NCBI RefSeq assembly: GCF_003194565.2
Contig: NZ_QICH01000001.1
Coordinates: forward strand, 496,001 to 560,000
DNA from: Kangiella spongicola
Lineage (GTDB): Bacteria; Pseudomonadota; Gammaproteobacteria; Enterobacterales; Kangiellaceae
DNA: 64,000 nt
Reading direction: 5' to 3'
The translations under genes and the position numbers were made by a program. This document shows positions 28,168 to 36,398 of this stretch, in pieces; positions within the stretch are counted from its first letter, which is position 1; every line of letters begins with the position of its first letter. Below the pieces are notes generated by a model, which was given only the letters and a program-made list of their open reading frames with translations, had not been told where the DNA came from and did not search any database.

Positions 28168-28179
28168 CCACAAGGTTAT

Positions 28180-29322
28180 ATGATGAAAAAAACACTACTT
28201 ATTTCGACATTACTTTTCACTGCCAGCGCTAGCAGCTTTGCAGCACAACAAGGTCAACAACAGGCAGTTCCAGTGCAAGTCGCGGAAGTGACTTCTGATA
28301 CCACAACCATTACACAAAACCTTCCAGGGCGTGTATTAGCGGTGCGTACCGCTGAAGTTCGTGCCCGCGTCGATGGTATTTTGGAAAAACGAATCTTCAC
28401 CGAAGGCGAAGATGTTAAGCAAGGCCAACCACTCTTTCAGATTGACGATCGTGTAATGAAAGCCAATGTTGCCGCTGCCAAGGCGAATTTAAGCACGGCG
28501 AGAGCTCAACAAAAGCTTAATAAACAAACACTTAAGCGTTATGAAGAGTTACTTGAGCAAGGTGCCGTAAGCCAGCAAGAGTACGACACTTATCTTGCCC
28601 AAAGCCAACAGGCAGACGCCACGGTTGAGCAGGCGAAAGCTGAACTAGCAAAAGCTCAAATCAGCCTTGATTACGCTACGGTTACAGCACCAATCTCAGG
28701 TCGCATTGGTCGCGCCTTAGTCACAGAAGGCGCTTTGGTTAGTGCCGCTAACGCAACGCACTTGGCGACGATTGAACAGCTTGACGAAGTTTACATCGAC
28801 TTTACTCGCTCACCAACTGAGCTTAATAAGATGCGTGAGCTATTCACTAACTCAGACGCAACAGATTCGGGCTCACAGCAGGTAGACATACTGTTTAACG
28901 ACGGTACACCTTACGAGCACCCTGCACGACTTGAGTTTTCAAGCCTGTCGGTTGATCCTGATACTGGCTCTGTGATGTTACGCGCGGTGGTAAAGAACCC
29001 TGATCACAAACTACTACCAGGTATGTTTGTACGAGTAAAAGCTCCAGTCGCCGACTCGCAAACGTTAATCCAAGTGCCACAAAAAGCGGTACAAGTAACT
29101 GCTCAAGGCGCCATGGTAAAAGTCGTCAAAGACGGCAAGCTAGCGATGCAGCCGGTTGAGCTTGGGCCTATGATGGGCACCAGCTGGGTTATTAAAAGTG
29201 GCCTAAACGCAGGCGACCAAGTCATCGTGAGTAGCACTCAGTTCCTACAACCAGGTACGCCAGTCAAAGCAATGACAGCTCCAAGCCAGAACGCCAAACA
29301 AGAATCGTCACAGGCTCAGTAA
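28180..29322 (+). CDS. RND efflux periplasmic adaptor (AcrA/MexA type)
   Basis: Membrane-fusion protein that bridges the RND pump and the outer-membrane channel, 380 residues. It has a signal peptide (about 1-22) without a lipobox Cys, so it is not an obvious lipoprotein, unlike AcrA. The architecture is beta-barrel/lipoyl (GRVLAVRTAEVRARVDG near 51), long alpha-hairpin (about 100-170), second lipoyl half, and C-terminal membrane-proximal domain. Second gene of the operon. Confidence 0.93.
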   Translation: MMKKTLLISTLLFTASASSFAAQQGQQQAVPVQVAEVTSDTTTITQNLPGRVLAVRTAEVRARVDGILEKRIFTEGEDVKQGQPLFQIDDRVMKANVAAAKANLSTARAQQKLNKQTLKRYEELLEQGAVSQQEYDTYLAQSQQADATVEQAKAELAKAQISLDYATVTAPISGRIGRALVTEGALVSAANATHLATIEQLDEVYIDFTRSPTELNKMRELFTNSDATDSGSQQVDILFNDGTPYEHPARLEFSSLSVDPDTGSVMLRAVVKNPDHKLLPGMFVRVKAPVADSQTLIQVPQKAVQVTAQGAMVKVVKDGKLAMQPVELGPMMGTSWVIKSGLNAGDQVIVSSTQFLQPGTPVKAMTAPSQNAKQESSQAQ

Positions 29323-29334
29323 TAGGTATTATTT

Positions 29335-32300
29335 ATGGCACAGTTTTTTATTAACAGACCTATCTTTGCATGGGTACTTTCCCTGCTGATCCTGCTTGGC
29401 GGCTCGCTCGCCGTGCAGAATCTTCCGGTCATGGCTTACCCTGATATTTCGCCACCGCAAGTCACGGTCACGGCGAACTACCCAGGAGCGTCAGCGAAGG
29501 TTATCGAAGATACAGTAACTACCGTAATCGAAGAAGAAATGAACGGTATCGAAGGCTTGCGTTACATCAAGTCAGACAGCTCTCGTACCGGCTCTTCGAC
29601 CATTGTTCTAACCTTTGCCACCGGCACAGATACAGACATCGCCGGGGTTGAAGTTCAGAACCGTTTGAAACGTGTTGAAGCGCGCTTACCCGCCTCGGTT
29701 AGAACTCAAGGTGTGAATATTGATAAAACTCGCCCTGATTTCTTAATGGTGGTATCGCTATTTTCACCAAACGGTACCTACAACTCGACCGACTTAGGCG
29801 ATTATGTAGATCGTGCCATTTTGGGCGAGATGCGTCGTATCGATGGTATCGGTAGTGCTCAATTATTCAGTGCGACCTACGCCATGCGAGTTTGGGTTGA
29901 TCCGAAAAAGATGGCTTCTTATGCCATTACACCGAGCGAAATTTCACAGGCTATTCGAGATCAGAACGCCCAGCTAGCGACTGGTGAACTGGGTTCATTA
30001 CCATCACCAAGCGATCAGCAAATTAACGCCACCATTCTAGTTCCTTCGCGCTTATCGACGCCTGAAGAATTTGGCAACATCATCCTACGTTCCTCAAGCG
30101 ACGGCGCCATCGTGCGTTTAAAAGATGTAGCGGAAGTCGAGCGCGGCGCTAACAACTATGGCTCACAAGCCATGCTAAATGGCCAAGACTCTGCGGCTTT
30201 TGCACTAAAGCTTAGTAACAATGGTAACGCTTTAGAGGCAGCTCAAGCCGTCAAAGATAAGCTAAAAGACTTAGAGCAATACTTCCCAGAAGACGTTGAG
30301 TGGGTTATTCCCTACGATACTTCGGTATTTGTTGAAGGCTCGATTTCACAGGTCATACAAACGCTTATCGAGGCGGTATTCCTTGTGACATTGGTAATGT
30401 TCTTATTCTTACAAAGCTGGCGCACCACCCTAATCCCGCTAATCGTAGTACCTGTGTCGCTAATTGGTACCGGCATGGGTCTTTACCTGCTAGGCTTCTC
30501 GATCAACATGCTCACCATGTTTGCGATGGTGCTTGCTATCGGTATTGTGGTCGATGACGCCATTATCGTGGTCGAGAATATTAAACGTATTCTTGATGAA
30601 GAAGACTTGGGCCCTTACCAAGCGACCAAGAAAGCGATGAAACAAATTTCAGGCGCGATTATTGGTACAACAGCGGTTCTAATTGCGGTATTCATTCCAA
30701 TGGCCTTCTTCTCAGGCTCAGTGGGTCGAATCTATCAGCAGTTCTCGCTAACCATTGTGCTAAGTGTTTCGCTTTCCGCATTCTTGTCTTTATCACTCAG
30801 CCCAGCGATTGCTCAAGGCTTACTGAAAAAAGAAAAAGAAGGCAAAAAAGAGTGGGCGCCATTCCGTCTCTTTAACAAAGGCTTTAGTAAATTCACAAAC
30901 GTTTATATGAATAACGTCAAAAAGTTATTCAATAAAACGGGCTTAATCATCACTATGGCCGTGTTTGTCGTAATCACAGCTTTCGTCGGCTGGCGCTTTG
31001 CTAGTATGCCAACAGGTTTCGTGCCATCGGAAGACCAAGGCTTTATCGTTGCCTCGTCGCTAATGCCTTCAGGCTCGACGCGCGCGCGAACTCTAGAACT
31101 GACCAAGAAAACTGACGCTTGGTTCTTGGAGCAGCCAGAAGTTGAGCGTATTATTACAGTCGCCGGCTTTAGTTTCTTTGGTACCGGTCAAAACACTTCG
31201 ATTACGTTCGTTAACCTAAAACCTTGGGAAGAGCGCGAAGATATGCGCGATGCTGATGCTATGGCTAAAGCAGCTACGGCAGAGTTTATGAAGTACCAAG
31301 AAGGTAATACCTTCGCCTTTAACATGCCGTCAATTCCTGGTTTGGGTAACAGCAGCGGTTTCGACTTCCAGCTGCAAGACAAGTCAGGTGTCGGCACGCA
31401 ACAACTCATGGGCGCGGCTTACCAATTATTAGGTCAAGCCATGCAGTCGGGTAAGTTTGCCGAAATTCGCCCAGACACTTTGCCACCAGCACCACTACTG
31501 ACTTTTGAAGTAGATCGCGTTAAAGCACGCTCTTTAGGTGTGGACATTGGTGAGTTGAACAACACACTACAGATCGCTTTAGGCTCGTCTTATATCAACG
31601 ACTATGTTGAAGGCCAGAAGGTTCGCCAGGTTTGGCTGCAATCTGACGCCGACACACGCTCGACGCCAGAAGAAATTCTGAGCATGCAGATTCGTAACAA
31701 GCAAGGCGATTTAGTCAACCTATCGGAAGTAGCAACAGCCGAGTGGACAGAAGCTCCAGCAAAGCTGACTCGTTATAACGGCTCATCGTCGATACCTTTA
31801 ACCGGTAGCGGCGCGCCAGGCGTAAGCTCAGGTGAAGTTATGATGTTAATGGAGCAATTCGCAGAGCAGCTACCAAAAGGCATTGGTTATGAATGGTCAG
31901 GTCAGTCGCTAGAAGAAAAAGTGGCGGGTAACCAAACGACCTTACTTTTCGCTTTATCGTTCTTAGTAGTCTTCCTTGTACTTGCCGCGCTTTATGAAAG
32001 TTGGTCAGTACCACTAGCGGTTATCCTAGTCGTACCTTTGGGTATTTTAGGCTCAGTGTTATTCGCTGCAATAAGCTCGATGCCAAACGATATCTATTTC
32101 AAAGTGGGCTTAATTACCATTATTGGCCTCTCTGCGAAAAACGCAATTTTGATTGTTGAGTTTGCGCGTGAAGCACAAGGCGAAGGTAAGAGTGCGCTAG
32201 AAGCCGTAACCGAAGCCTGTCGCTTACGCTTGCGTCCAATCTTAATGACCTCGCTAGCCTTTATCATGGGTGTATTACCCCTGGTTCTTGCCACTGGCGC

Positions 32301-32478
32301 AGGTTCAGCGAGTCGCCAAGCCATCGGTACTAGCGTTATGGGCGGTATGATTACAGCAGCAATCTTCGCTGTACTATTTGTGCCAGTATTCTATTTACTG
32401 GTGCGTAAGATTTTCCCAAGAAAATTAAAACATTATGAACTTGCCGCGAAAGGTATGGAGGTTAAAGACGATGAGTAA
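29335..32478 (+). CDS. RND multidrug efflux transporter (AcrB/MexB type, HAE1)
   Basis: Proton-driven inner-membrane exporter, 1047 residues, the usual size. It begins AQFFINRPIFAWVLSLL, has 12 transmembrane helices with two large periplasmic loops, and keeps the proton-relay Asp pair in GIVVDDAIIVVEN (helix 4) and the matching Lys helix (SAKNAILIVEFA). HAE1 pumps typically export hydrophobic drugs, bile salts and dyes; substrate here is unknown. Its stop overlaps the start of the outer-membrane gene by eight bases. Confidence 0.96.
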   Translation: MAQFFINRPIFAWVLSLLILLGGSLAVQNLPVMAYPDISPPQVTVTANYPGASAKVIEDTVTTVIEEEMNGIEGLRYIKSDSSRTGSSTIVLTFATGTDTDIAGVEVQNRLKRVEARLPASVRTQGVNIDKTRPDFLMVVSLFSPNGTYNSTDLGDYVDRAILGEMRRIDGIGSAQLFSATYAMRVWVDPKKMASYAITPSEISQAIRDQNAQLATGELGSLPSPSDQQINATILVPSRLSTPEEFGNIILRSSSDGAIVRLKDVAEVERGANNYGSQAMLNGQDSAAFALKLSNNGNALEAAQAVKDKLKDLEQYFPEDVEWVIPYDTSVFVEGSISQVIQTLIEAVFLVTLVMFLFLQSWRTTLIPLIVVPVSLIGTGMGLYLLGFSINMLTMFAMVLAIGIVVDDAIIVVENIKRILDEEDLGPYQATKKAMKQISGAIIGTTAVLIAVFIPMAFFSGSVGRIYQQFSLTIVLSVSLSAFLSLSLSPAIAQGLLKKEKEGKKEWAPFRLFNKGFSKFTNVYMNNVKKLFNKTGLIITMAVFVVITAFVGWRFASMPTGFVPSEDQGFIVASSLMPSGSTRARTLELTKKTDAWFLEQPEVERIITVAGFSFFGTGQNTSITFVNLKPWEEREDMRDADAMAKAATAEFMKYQEGNTFAFNMPSIPGLGNSSGFDFQLQDKSGVGTQQLMGAAYQLLGQAMQSGKFAEIRPDTLPPAPLLTFEVDRVKARSLGVDIGELNNTLQIALGSSYINDYVEGQKVRQVWLQSDADTRSTPEEILSMQIRNKQGDLVNLSEVATAEWTEAPAKLTRYNGSSSIPLTGSGAPGVSSGEVMMLMEQFAEQLPKGIGYEWSGQSLEEKVAGNQTTLLFALSFLVVFLVLAALYESWSVPLAVILVVPLGILGSVLFAAISSMPNDIYFKVGLITIIGLSAKNAILIVEFAREAQGEGKSALEAVTEACRLRLRPILMTSLAFIMGVLPLVLATGAGSASRQAIGTSVMGGMITAAIFAVLFVPVFYLLVRKIFPRKLKHYELAAKGMEVKDDE

Positions 32479-33964
32479 CAATAGAGGCACTAAGACGCTG
32501 ACCTCCCTAACAGCTTTGGCTGCGAGTCTTGTACTATCAGGCTGTATATCCATGGGGCCTGCTAATGAGCGCCCCGAAGCAGCCATCGAAAAAAGTTTTG
32601 GAGAGCAAACTGAAGTTAGCCATGCCGAATTTACGCTAGAAGCATGGCAACAGTTTTTCCCAGACGCTAACGCTCGCATCATGATTGAAGAAGCTCTAAA
32701 GTCGAACACCGACTTGCGTATCGCTATCGCGCGCATGGCTGAGCTCGAAGGTCGCTATCAGATCCAACGTGAAAACAGGTTCCCTGCGATTGGCGGCGAA
32801 GTAAACCAAGTTCGTAGCCAAAACTCGATTAACGTTCAAGGCAACGACAATATCGTTGATGTCTATAACGCCAAAGTTGGCTTGGTTTCTTACGAACTTG
32901 ATCTGTTCGGTCGTGTGAATTCACTTAGCGATGCTGCACTAGCGCAATACCTATCGAGCGCAGAAGCGACTCGCTCGGTGAAGCTAAGCGTTATCGCTCA
33001 AACCGCGAACGCTTATTACAGTTGGGTTTCCGCTAAGCGCAGTTTAAACTTGGCTGAGCAGACTCTTACTAGCCGTAAAGATAGCCTAGATCTGATTCAG
33101 AAGCGTCTTGATACGGGAATCGCCAGTGAACTAGATCTAGCGCAAGCGGAAGCATCGTTCGCTACCGTAAGCGCACAAAAAGCCCGTTTTGAGCGTGCCC
33201 ATGCCGCGGCTAAAAGCGCCCTTGAACTATTAATCGGCAAACCACTATCCACGGTTCCGTTTAATAAAGAGCAATTACGTATCGCCGAGATGGCGTTGGA
33301 ACTGCCAGAAAGCATCAGTTCGGAAGTGTTACTAAGCCGTCCTGACGTTTTATCCGCGGAGCAAAGCCTATACGCGGCTAACGCCAACATCGGCGCTGCT
33401 CGTGCAGCCTTCTTCCCGTCAATTACGCTGACTGGGGACTATGGCTACTCCAGCACCGAGTTCGACAGCCTGTTCGAAAGTAATTCGAACAGCTGGAGCT
33501 TTATGCCCTCGATTCGAATTCCAATTTTCAACAACGGCCTACAAGCAAACCTCGATATTGCCAAAGCACAGCAACAACGCTTAATCGCCGAGTATGAAAA
33601 AGCCGTGCAACAAGCCTTCTCCGAGGTTTATCAGCTAATGAGCAACCGCACAACTTACGACAGTGAGTTAGAAGCTAACCGCTCATTAGTCAAAGCCCAA
33701 GCGAAACGCCTACAGCTCGCCGAAGCCAAGTACAAAGCCGGCCTAGCCAGCTACCTTGAAGTGCTTAACGCACAACAAGATAAGTTCAGCTCAGAGCAAG
33801 CCCTGCTAGAAACTGAACGCGCACAGCTAGCCAATGTTATATCTTTGTATAAAGCACTCGGTGGCGGCGACAAAGTCGTTAACTACACTGCCGAAGGCAA
33901 GTTAGAAACTGGTGTAGAAACTGGAGAAAGTCCAGAAGAAACATCAAAGCCTAACGACGATTAA
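32471..33964 (+). CDS. RND outer-membrane channel lipoprotein (OprM/NodT type)
   Basis: TolC-like outer-membrane exit duct, 497 residues. The start at 32471 gives a lipoprotein signal with lipobox LSGC (SLVLSGCISMGP), which the longer frame from 32435 would obscure. Two outer-membrane-efflux repeats follow (about 90-280 and 295-480) with long helices such as AKYKAGLASYLEVLNAQQ. Last gene of tetR-adaptor-pump-channel; followed by a strong terminator. Confidence 0.94.
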   Translation: MSNNRGTKTLTSLTALAASLVLSGCISMGPANERPEAAIEKSFGEQTEVSHAEFTLEAWQQFFPDANARIMIEEALKSNTDLRIAIARMAELEGRYQIQRENRFPAIGGEVNQVRSQNSINVQGNDNIVDVYNAKVGLVSYELDLFGRVNSLSDAALAQYLSSAEATRSVKLSVIAQTANAYYSWVSAKRSLNLAEQTLTSRKDSLDLIQKRLDTGIASELDLAQAEASFATVSAQKARFERAHAAAKSALELLIGKPLSTVPFNKEQLRIAEMALELPESISSEVLLSRPDVLSAEQSLYAANANIGAARAAFFPSITLTGDYGYSSTEFDSLFESNSNSWSFMPSIRIPIFNNGLQANLDIAKAQQQRLIAEYEKAVQQAFSEVYQLMSNRTTYDSELEANRSLVKAQAKRLQLAEAKYKAGLASYLEVLNAQQDKFSSEQALLETERAQLANVISLYKALGGGDKVVNYTAEGKLETGVETGESPEETSKPNDD

Positions 33965-33994
33965 TTTAGTCGCTAGGCTCAACTGCTAGACACT

Positions 33995-34023
33995 AAAAAG
34001 CCCTGCATTTGCAGGGCTTTTTT
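33995..34023. terminator. Bidirectional terminator after the efflux operon
   Basis: AAAAAGCCCTGC, 4-base loop ATTT, GCAGGGCTTTTTT. It serves the efflux operon on the plus strand and, by its A-tract, the minus-strand gene ending at 34045. Confidence 0.9.
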
Positions 34024-34044
34024 GACCTTTCAAAAAACAGTTAC

Positions 34045-34440
34045 TTATAAAGTACAACCAGCATCATTTAGCCAACCAGAGTCATATCTTTTATTATTTA
34101 TAGAGATAATAACAACCCTAGTGTGTAAACTGTAGCCGCCTTTATCCCAAGGTGCTGGCGTAGCTAATAGTCTCATTTCAGTGATTTGCTCAAAGCTGAG
34201 GCCATGTTTAATGAGGATATTCTCCGCTTTTTCTCTAAGAGACATTAAGGCCATTCTCAATGGTTTATTTTGAAGAACATTTTCAGGATAAGGGCTATCA
34301 CATAACAAATTAATTTCTGTAGTATTTATCCCTGAACCGCTTAATGCGTTTGATAAATGTGGAGATATGTAACTGAGACCGCTACCAGCATGATGAGCGA
34401 TATTATGAGCAACCCCTTGCAAAAAAGATTCTTTCTTCAT
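34045..34440 (-). CDS. Hypothetical protein of the cassette-like block
   Basis: I do not recognise it. The 131-residue product has no signal peptide or membrane helix and looks mixed alpha/beta, with an N-terminal His-rich segment (NIAHHAGSGLSYISPHLS) and a C-terminal beta pair RVVIISINNKRYDSGWL. AGGAG precedes the ATG. It is the last of four minus-strand genes with no shared function, bounded by a terminator on its 3' side. Confidence 0.6.
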   Translation of the reverse strand: MKKESFLQGVAHNIAHHAGSGLSYISPHLSNALSGSGINTTEINLLCDSPYPENVLQNKPLRMALMSLREKAENILIKHGLSFEQITEMRLLATPAPWDKGGYSLHTRVVIISINNKRYDSGWLNDAGCTL

Positions 34441-34485
34441 ATATGCGCTCTTCTCCTTAGACAGTTAAGCAAACTTCTCTTCTGC

Positions 34486-34502
34486 AGAACTAGATTAGTT
34501 CT
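34486..34502. repeat. Hairpin over the stop of the LRR gene
   Basis: AGAACTA (34486-34492), 3-base loop, TAGTTCT (34496-34502). It overlaps the TAG stop codon and has no T-run, so it is not a usual terminator. Confidence 0.55.
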
Positions 34503-34905
34503 ACCCTTCTAACGTTAAGTGAGGGAGACTCTCCTTAACATAATAATAAGCCTCGTCAGATACTTCTGTATCCCATAATGATACATATTTAAGCTTTGGG
34601 AGTAATGCCAGCAACTTAAAACCATAGTCCGTTATCTTCACATCTTCAATCCATAACTCTTCAAGTGTTTTAAACTCAGTGATTACTTCTATCGACTTAT
34701 CTGTAATTAATGTAGAGTCCAGATCGATGCATCTTACTTTGTACAAGAAAGGTAAGTTAGAAATTCCTACATCTGTGATTGCTGCATTTTCAAGACTAAG
34801 AGAAACAACATCATCCGGTACCTTCAAAAGCTCTGAATCTCCAAATTTTGTGGCATCAAAATATCCTGCTTGCTCTCTCAGCTTAAAGACTAAAACATCA
34901 CCCAT
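34501..34905 (-). CDS. Small leucine-rich-repeat protein
   Basis: 134-residue protein built mainly from about four leucine-rich repeats (for example LSLENAAITDVGISNLPFL, LEELWIEDVKITDYGFKLL and LKYVSLWDTEVSDEAYYYV), of the ribonuclease-inhibitor/cysteine-containing style rather than the surface-adhesin style. No signal peptide. Likely a small cytoplasmic protein-binding module; target unknown. A good AGGAG site precedes the start. A short hairpin overlaps its stop codon. Confidence 0.65.
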   Translation of the reverse strand: MGDVLVFKLREQAGYFDATKFGDSELLKVPDDVVSLSLENAAITDVGISNLPFLYKVRCIDLDSTLITDKSIEVITEFKTLEELWIEDVKITDYGFKLLALLPKLKYVSLWDTEVSDEAYYYVKESLPHLTLEG

Positions 34906-34992
34906 TGTTTAATTTACTCCTTGGAGACAAGTTAGCAAGTAGCGTCTAGCACAACGGCTTCCCACGTCCCCGAGCCCAGTGATTGTCGCTTG

Positions 34993-35553
34993 TTAAGCAC
35001 CCTCTTGAACTGCAAGCTGCTCTCTAACTTCCATGAGTGCAAACCCTAAAAGATTGAGGCCTCTCCAGGTATTTGGGTTTTCAGATGCTGGATTGTCTTG
35101 AGCCAGACCGATGCCCCATACTTTATCCACTGGGCTAGCTTCGACTATTACTCGGTTTCCGGTATTTAACAAAAACTCCTTCAGCTTTGAGTTCTGAGAG
35201 AACTTCGCAAGATTAGCATTTACCACAATCTCAAGTCGTTTTTCATCCCACAACTCTTGCTTGAAGCCAAGCACCTCACGGCCAATAGCTTTTGCCTCTC
35301 CTGGATTACCAGCCAAAAGGATTTTTTTACATGCCCTATAATCACCAAACAACTTAGCCTTCTGATACATCATGTAATGCTCAGCAGTAATAAACTCATT
35401 TCCATCTACTTCAAATTTCGAATCATACCACTGGCTAAAGCAACTCTTTGTCACTTGCCCAGCTTTTTCTTGATGCCCCCAGAAAAAGACATATTTCACC
35501 TTATTTCCATGGTTTACAAAATCGGCAAGTTCTTCTCTTGTGCTAATCTTCAA
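34993..35553 (-). CDS. NADAR-family (YbiA/DUF1768) protein
   Basis: 186-residue protein with the complete NADAR pattern: FFWGH near 24, FSQWYDSKFEVDGNEFITAEHYMMYQKAKLF, GREVLGFKQELWDEKR, LLNTGNRVIVEASPVDKVWGIGL and GLNLLGFALMEVRE. Family members act on ADP-ribose-like substrates; some reverse DNA ADP-ribosylation as antitoxins and others (YbiA) hydrolyse riboflavin-pathway intermediates. The start is TTG with AGGAAG upstream. The TAA stop lies inside GCTTAAC, a cassette-junction-like motif. No DarT-like toxin is visible beside it. Confidence 0.85.
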   Translation of the reverse strand: MKISTREELADFVNHGNKVKYVFFWGHQEKAGQVTKSCFSQWYDSKFEVDGNEFITAEHYMMYQKAKLFGDYRACKKILLAGNPGEAKAIGREVLGFKQELWDEKRLEIVVNANLAKFSQNSKLKEFLLNTGNRVIVEASPVDKVWGIGLAQDNPASENPNTWRGLNLLGFALMEVREQLAVQEGA

Positions 35554-35580
35554 TTTTCTTCCTATATTTTATCTGTGAGA

Positions 35581-35614
35581 GCGCTTAACTAGCTACGAAT
35601 AGCTTGTTAAGTGC
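35581..35614. repeat. attC-like short inverted repeat between cassette-like genes
   Basis: 15-bp stem with one mismatch and one wobble: GCGCTTAAC-TAGCTA (35581-35595), loop CGAA, TAGCTT-GTTAAGTGC (35600-35614). In gene direction (minus strand) it contains ACTTAAC and GTTAAGC, exact matches to the RYYYAAC and GTTRRRY core motifs of integron attC sites. It embeds the TAA stop of the gene at 35607. There is no T-run. At about 34 bases it is shorter than typical attC sites. Confidence 0.45.
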
Positions 35615-36125
35615 TACTCAGCCACGTAACTATTTCTTTAAAATAAGTGCCTAGAGCAGCACCAAGAATAAGGGTTACTAACCATAACAAAAATGATATC
35701 ACTTGCCTGATTCTCTTACCCTTTCTTGCTTGTTCAGTAAGTTCTTTTCGGAGCGCATTTTCCATTTCAATTCGGAAAGCTTCAAATGCCTCTTTATTGG
35801 TATCGGCTAATGTTTGATATCTATCTGCTAATCTTTTCTTCTCTTTAACCGACTTCACTAGTTCTGAAAGTTGTTTATCCTGCACTGCCAGGTCTTCTTG
35901 CATGTCACGAATTATAGTTCCTGCAGCTTCGATATGAATGCGAGCGGACTCAACTCTTTGAAGGGTGCCTTCCCCATCTCGCGTTTTTGGAAAAAACTCT
36001 TTTAGATATTTGCCTGTAGCTCCAGATGTTATCCGCTTAATCTGATCTTGAGTATAAAGCTGTCCAGTGATGGCTCGAATTACAGTTCCTAGAAACTCAG
36101 AATATACTTTAAATAATAATTCCAT
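35607..36125 (-). CDS. Hypothetical coiled-coil protein with C-terminal membrane anchor
   Basis: I do not recognise it. The 172-residue product has no signal peptide, a charged helical centre likely to form a coiled coil (about 55-135), a basic patch KGKRIR, and one hydrophobic helix near 143-163 as a tail anchor. First of the four minus-strand cassette-like genes in gene direction. No ribosome-binding site stronger than average was seen. Confidence 0.55.
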   Translation of the reverse strand: MELLFKVYSEFLGTVIRAITGQLYTQDQIKRITSGATGKYLKEFFPKTRDGEGTLQRVESARIHIEAAGTIIRDMQEDLAVQDKQLSELVKSVKEKKRLADRYQTLADTNKEAFEAFRIEMENALRKELTEQARKGKRIRQVISFLLWLVTLILGAALGTYFKEIVTWLSST

Positions 36126-36201
36126 TTTCAGTATTCTTAACTTATTCGTTTAATATTAGTATCGAGACTACTTTAAGCTCTAAGCAGAGTCAAAACCACG
36201 T

Positions 36202-36361
36202 AGGTGTGATACACCTTTTGTCATCCCGCGACACAACAGGCCCTTCCTTCGGTCGCTTAACCGCGGAGACCAGTGTCTTATTTGGAGATATAAAGTTCAC
36301 AGTAAACCCACACAAGATCCTGAGTTACCTAAAGGTATTCCCTTCGGTCACAGCTCAGGAT
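36202..36361. repeat. Intergenic repeat-like hairpins upstream of the cassette-like block
   Basis: A gene-free stretch holding a small hairpin AGGTGT/ACACCT followed by TTTT (36202-36219) and a larger inverted repeat ATCCTGAG (36317-36324) with CTCAGGAT (36354-36361). The latter contains TTACCTAAAGG, which also occurs in the hslV-hslU spacer element. Such GTCATCC/CCTGAG sequences resemble interspersed intergenic repeats of other proteobacteria. Confidence 0.5.
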
Positions 36362-36398
36362 GACACAGCGTATTGCATTAAAATCAATACGCTGTGTC
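36362..36398 (-). repeat. Perfect 14-bp stem overlapping the stop of the AI-2E-family gene
   Basis: GACACAGCGTATTG (36362-36375), 9-base loop, CAATACGCTGTGTC (36385-36398). It overlaps the TGA stop of the gene ending at 36397. No T-run follows on the minus strand, so it may be an mRNA 3'-end stabilising or repeat element rather than an intrinsic terminator. Confidence 0.65.

Noticed and set aside
34906-34998. Full-length attC site after the NADAR gene
   Set aside because: GCTTAAC is present over the stop, but I could not find a matching GTTRRRY partner at the far end, so I do not annotate it as a site.
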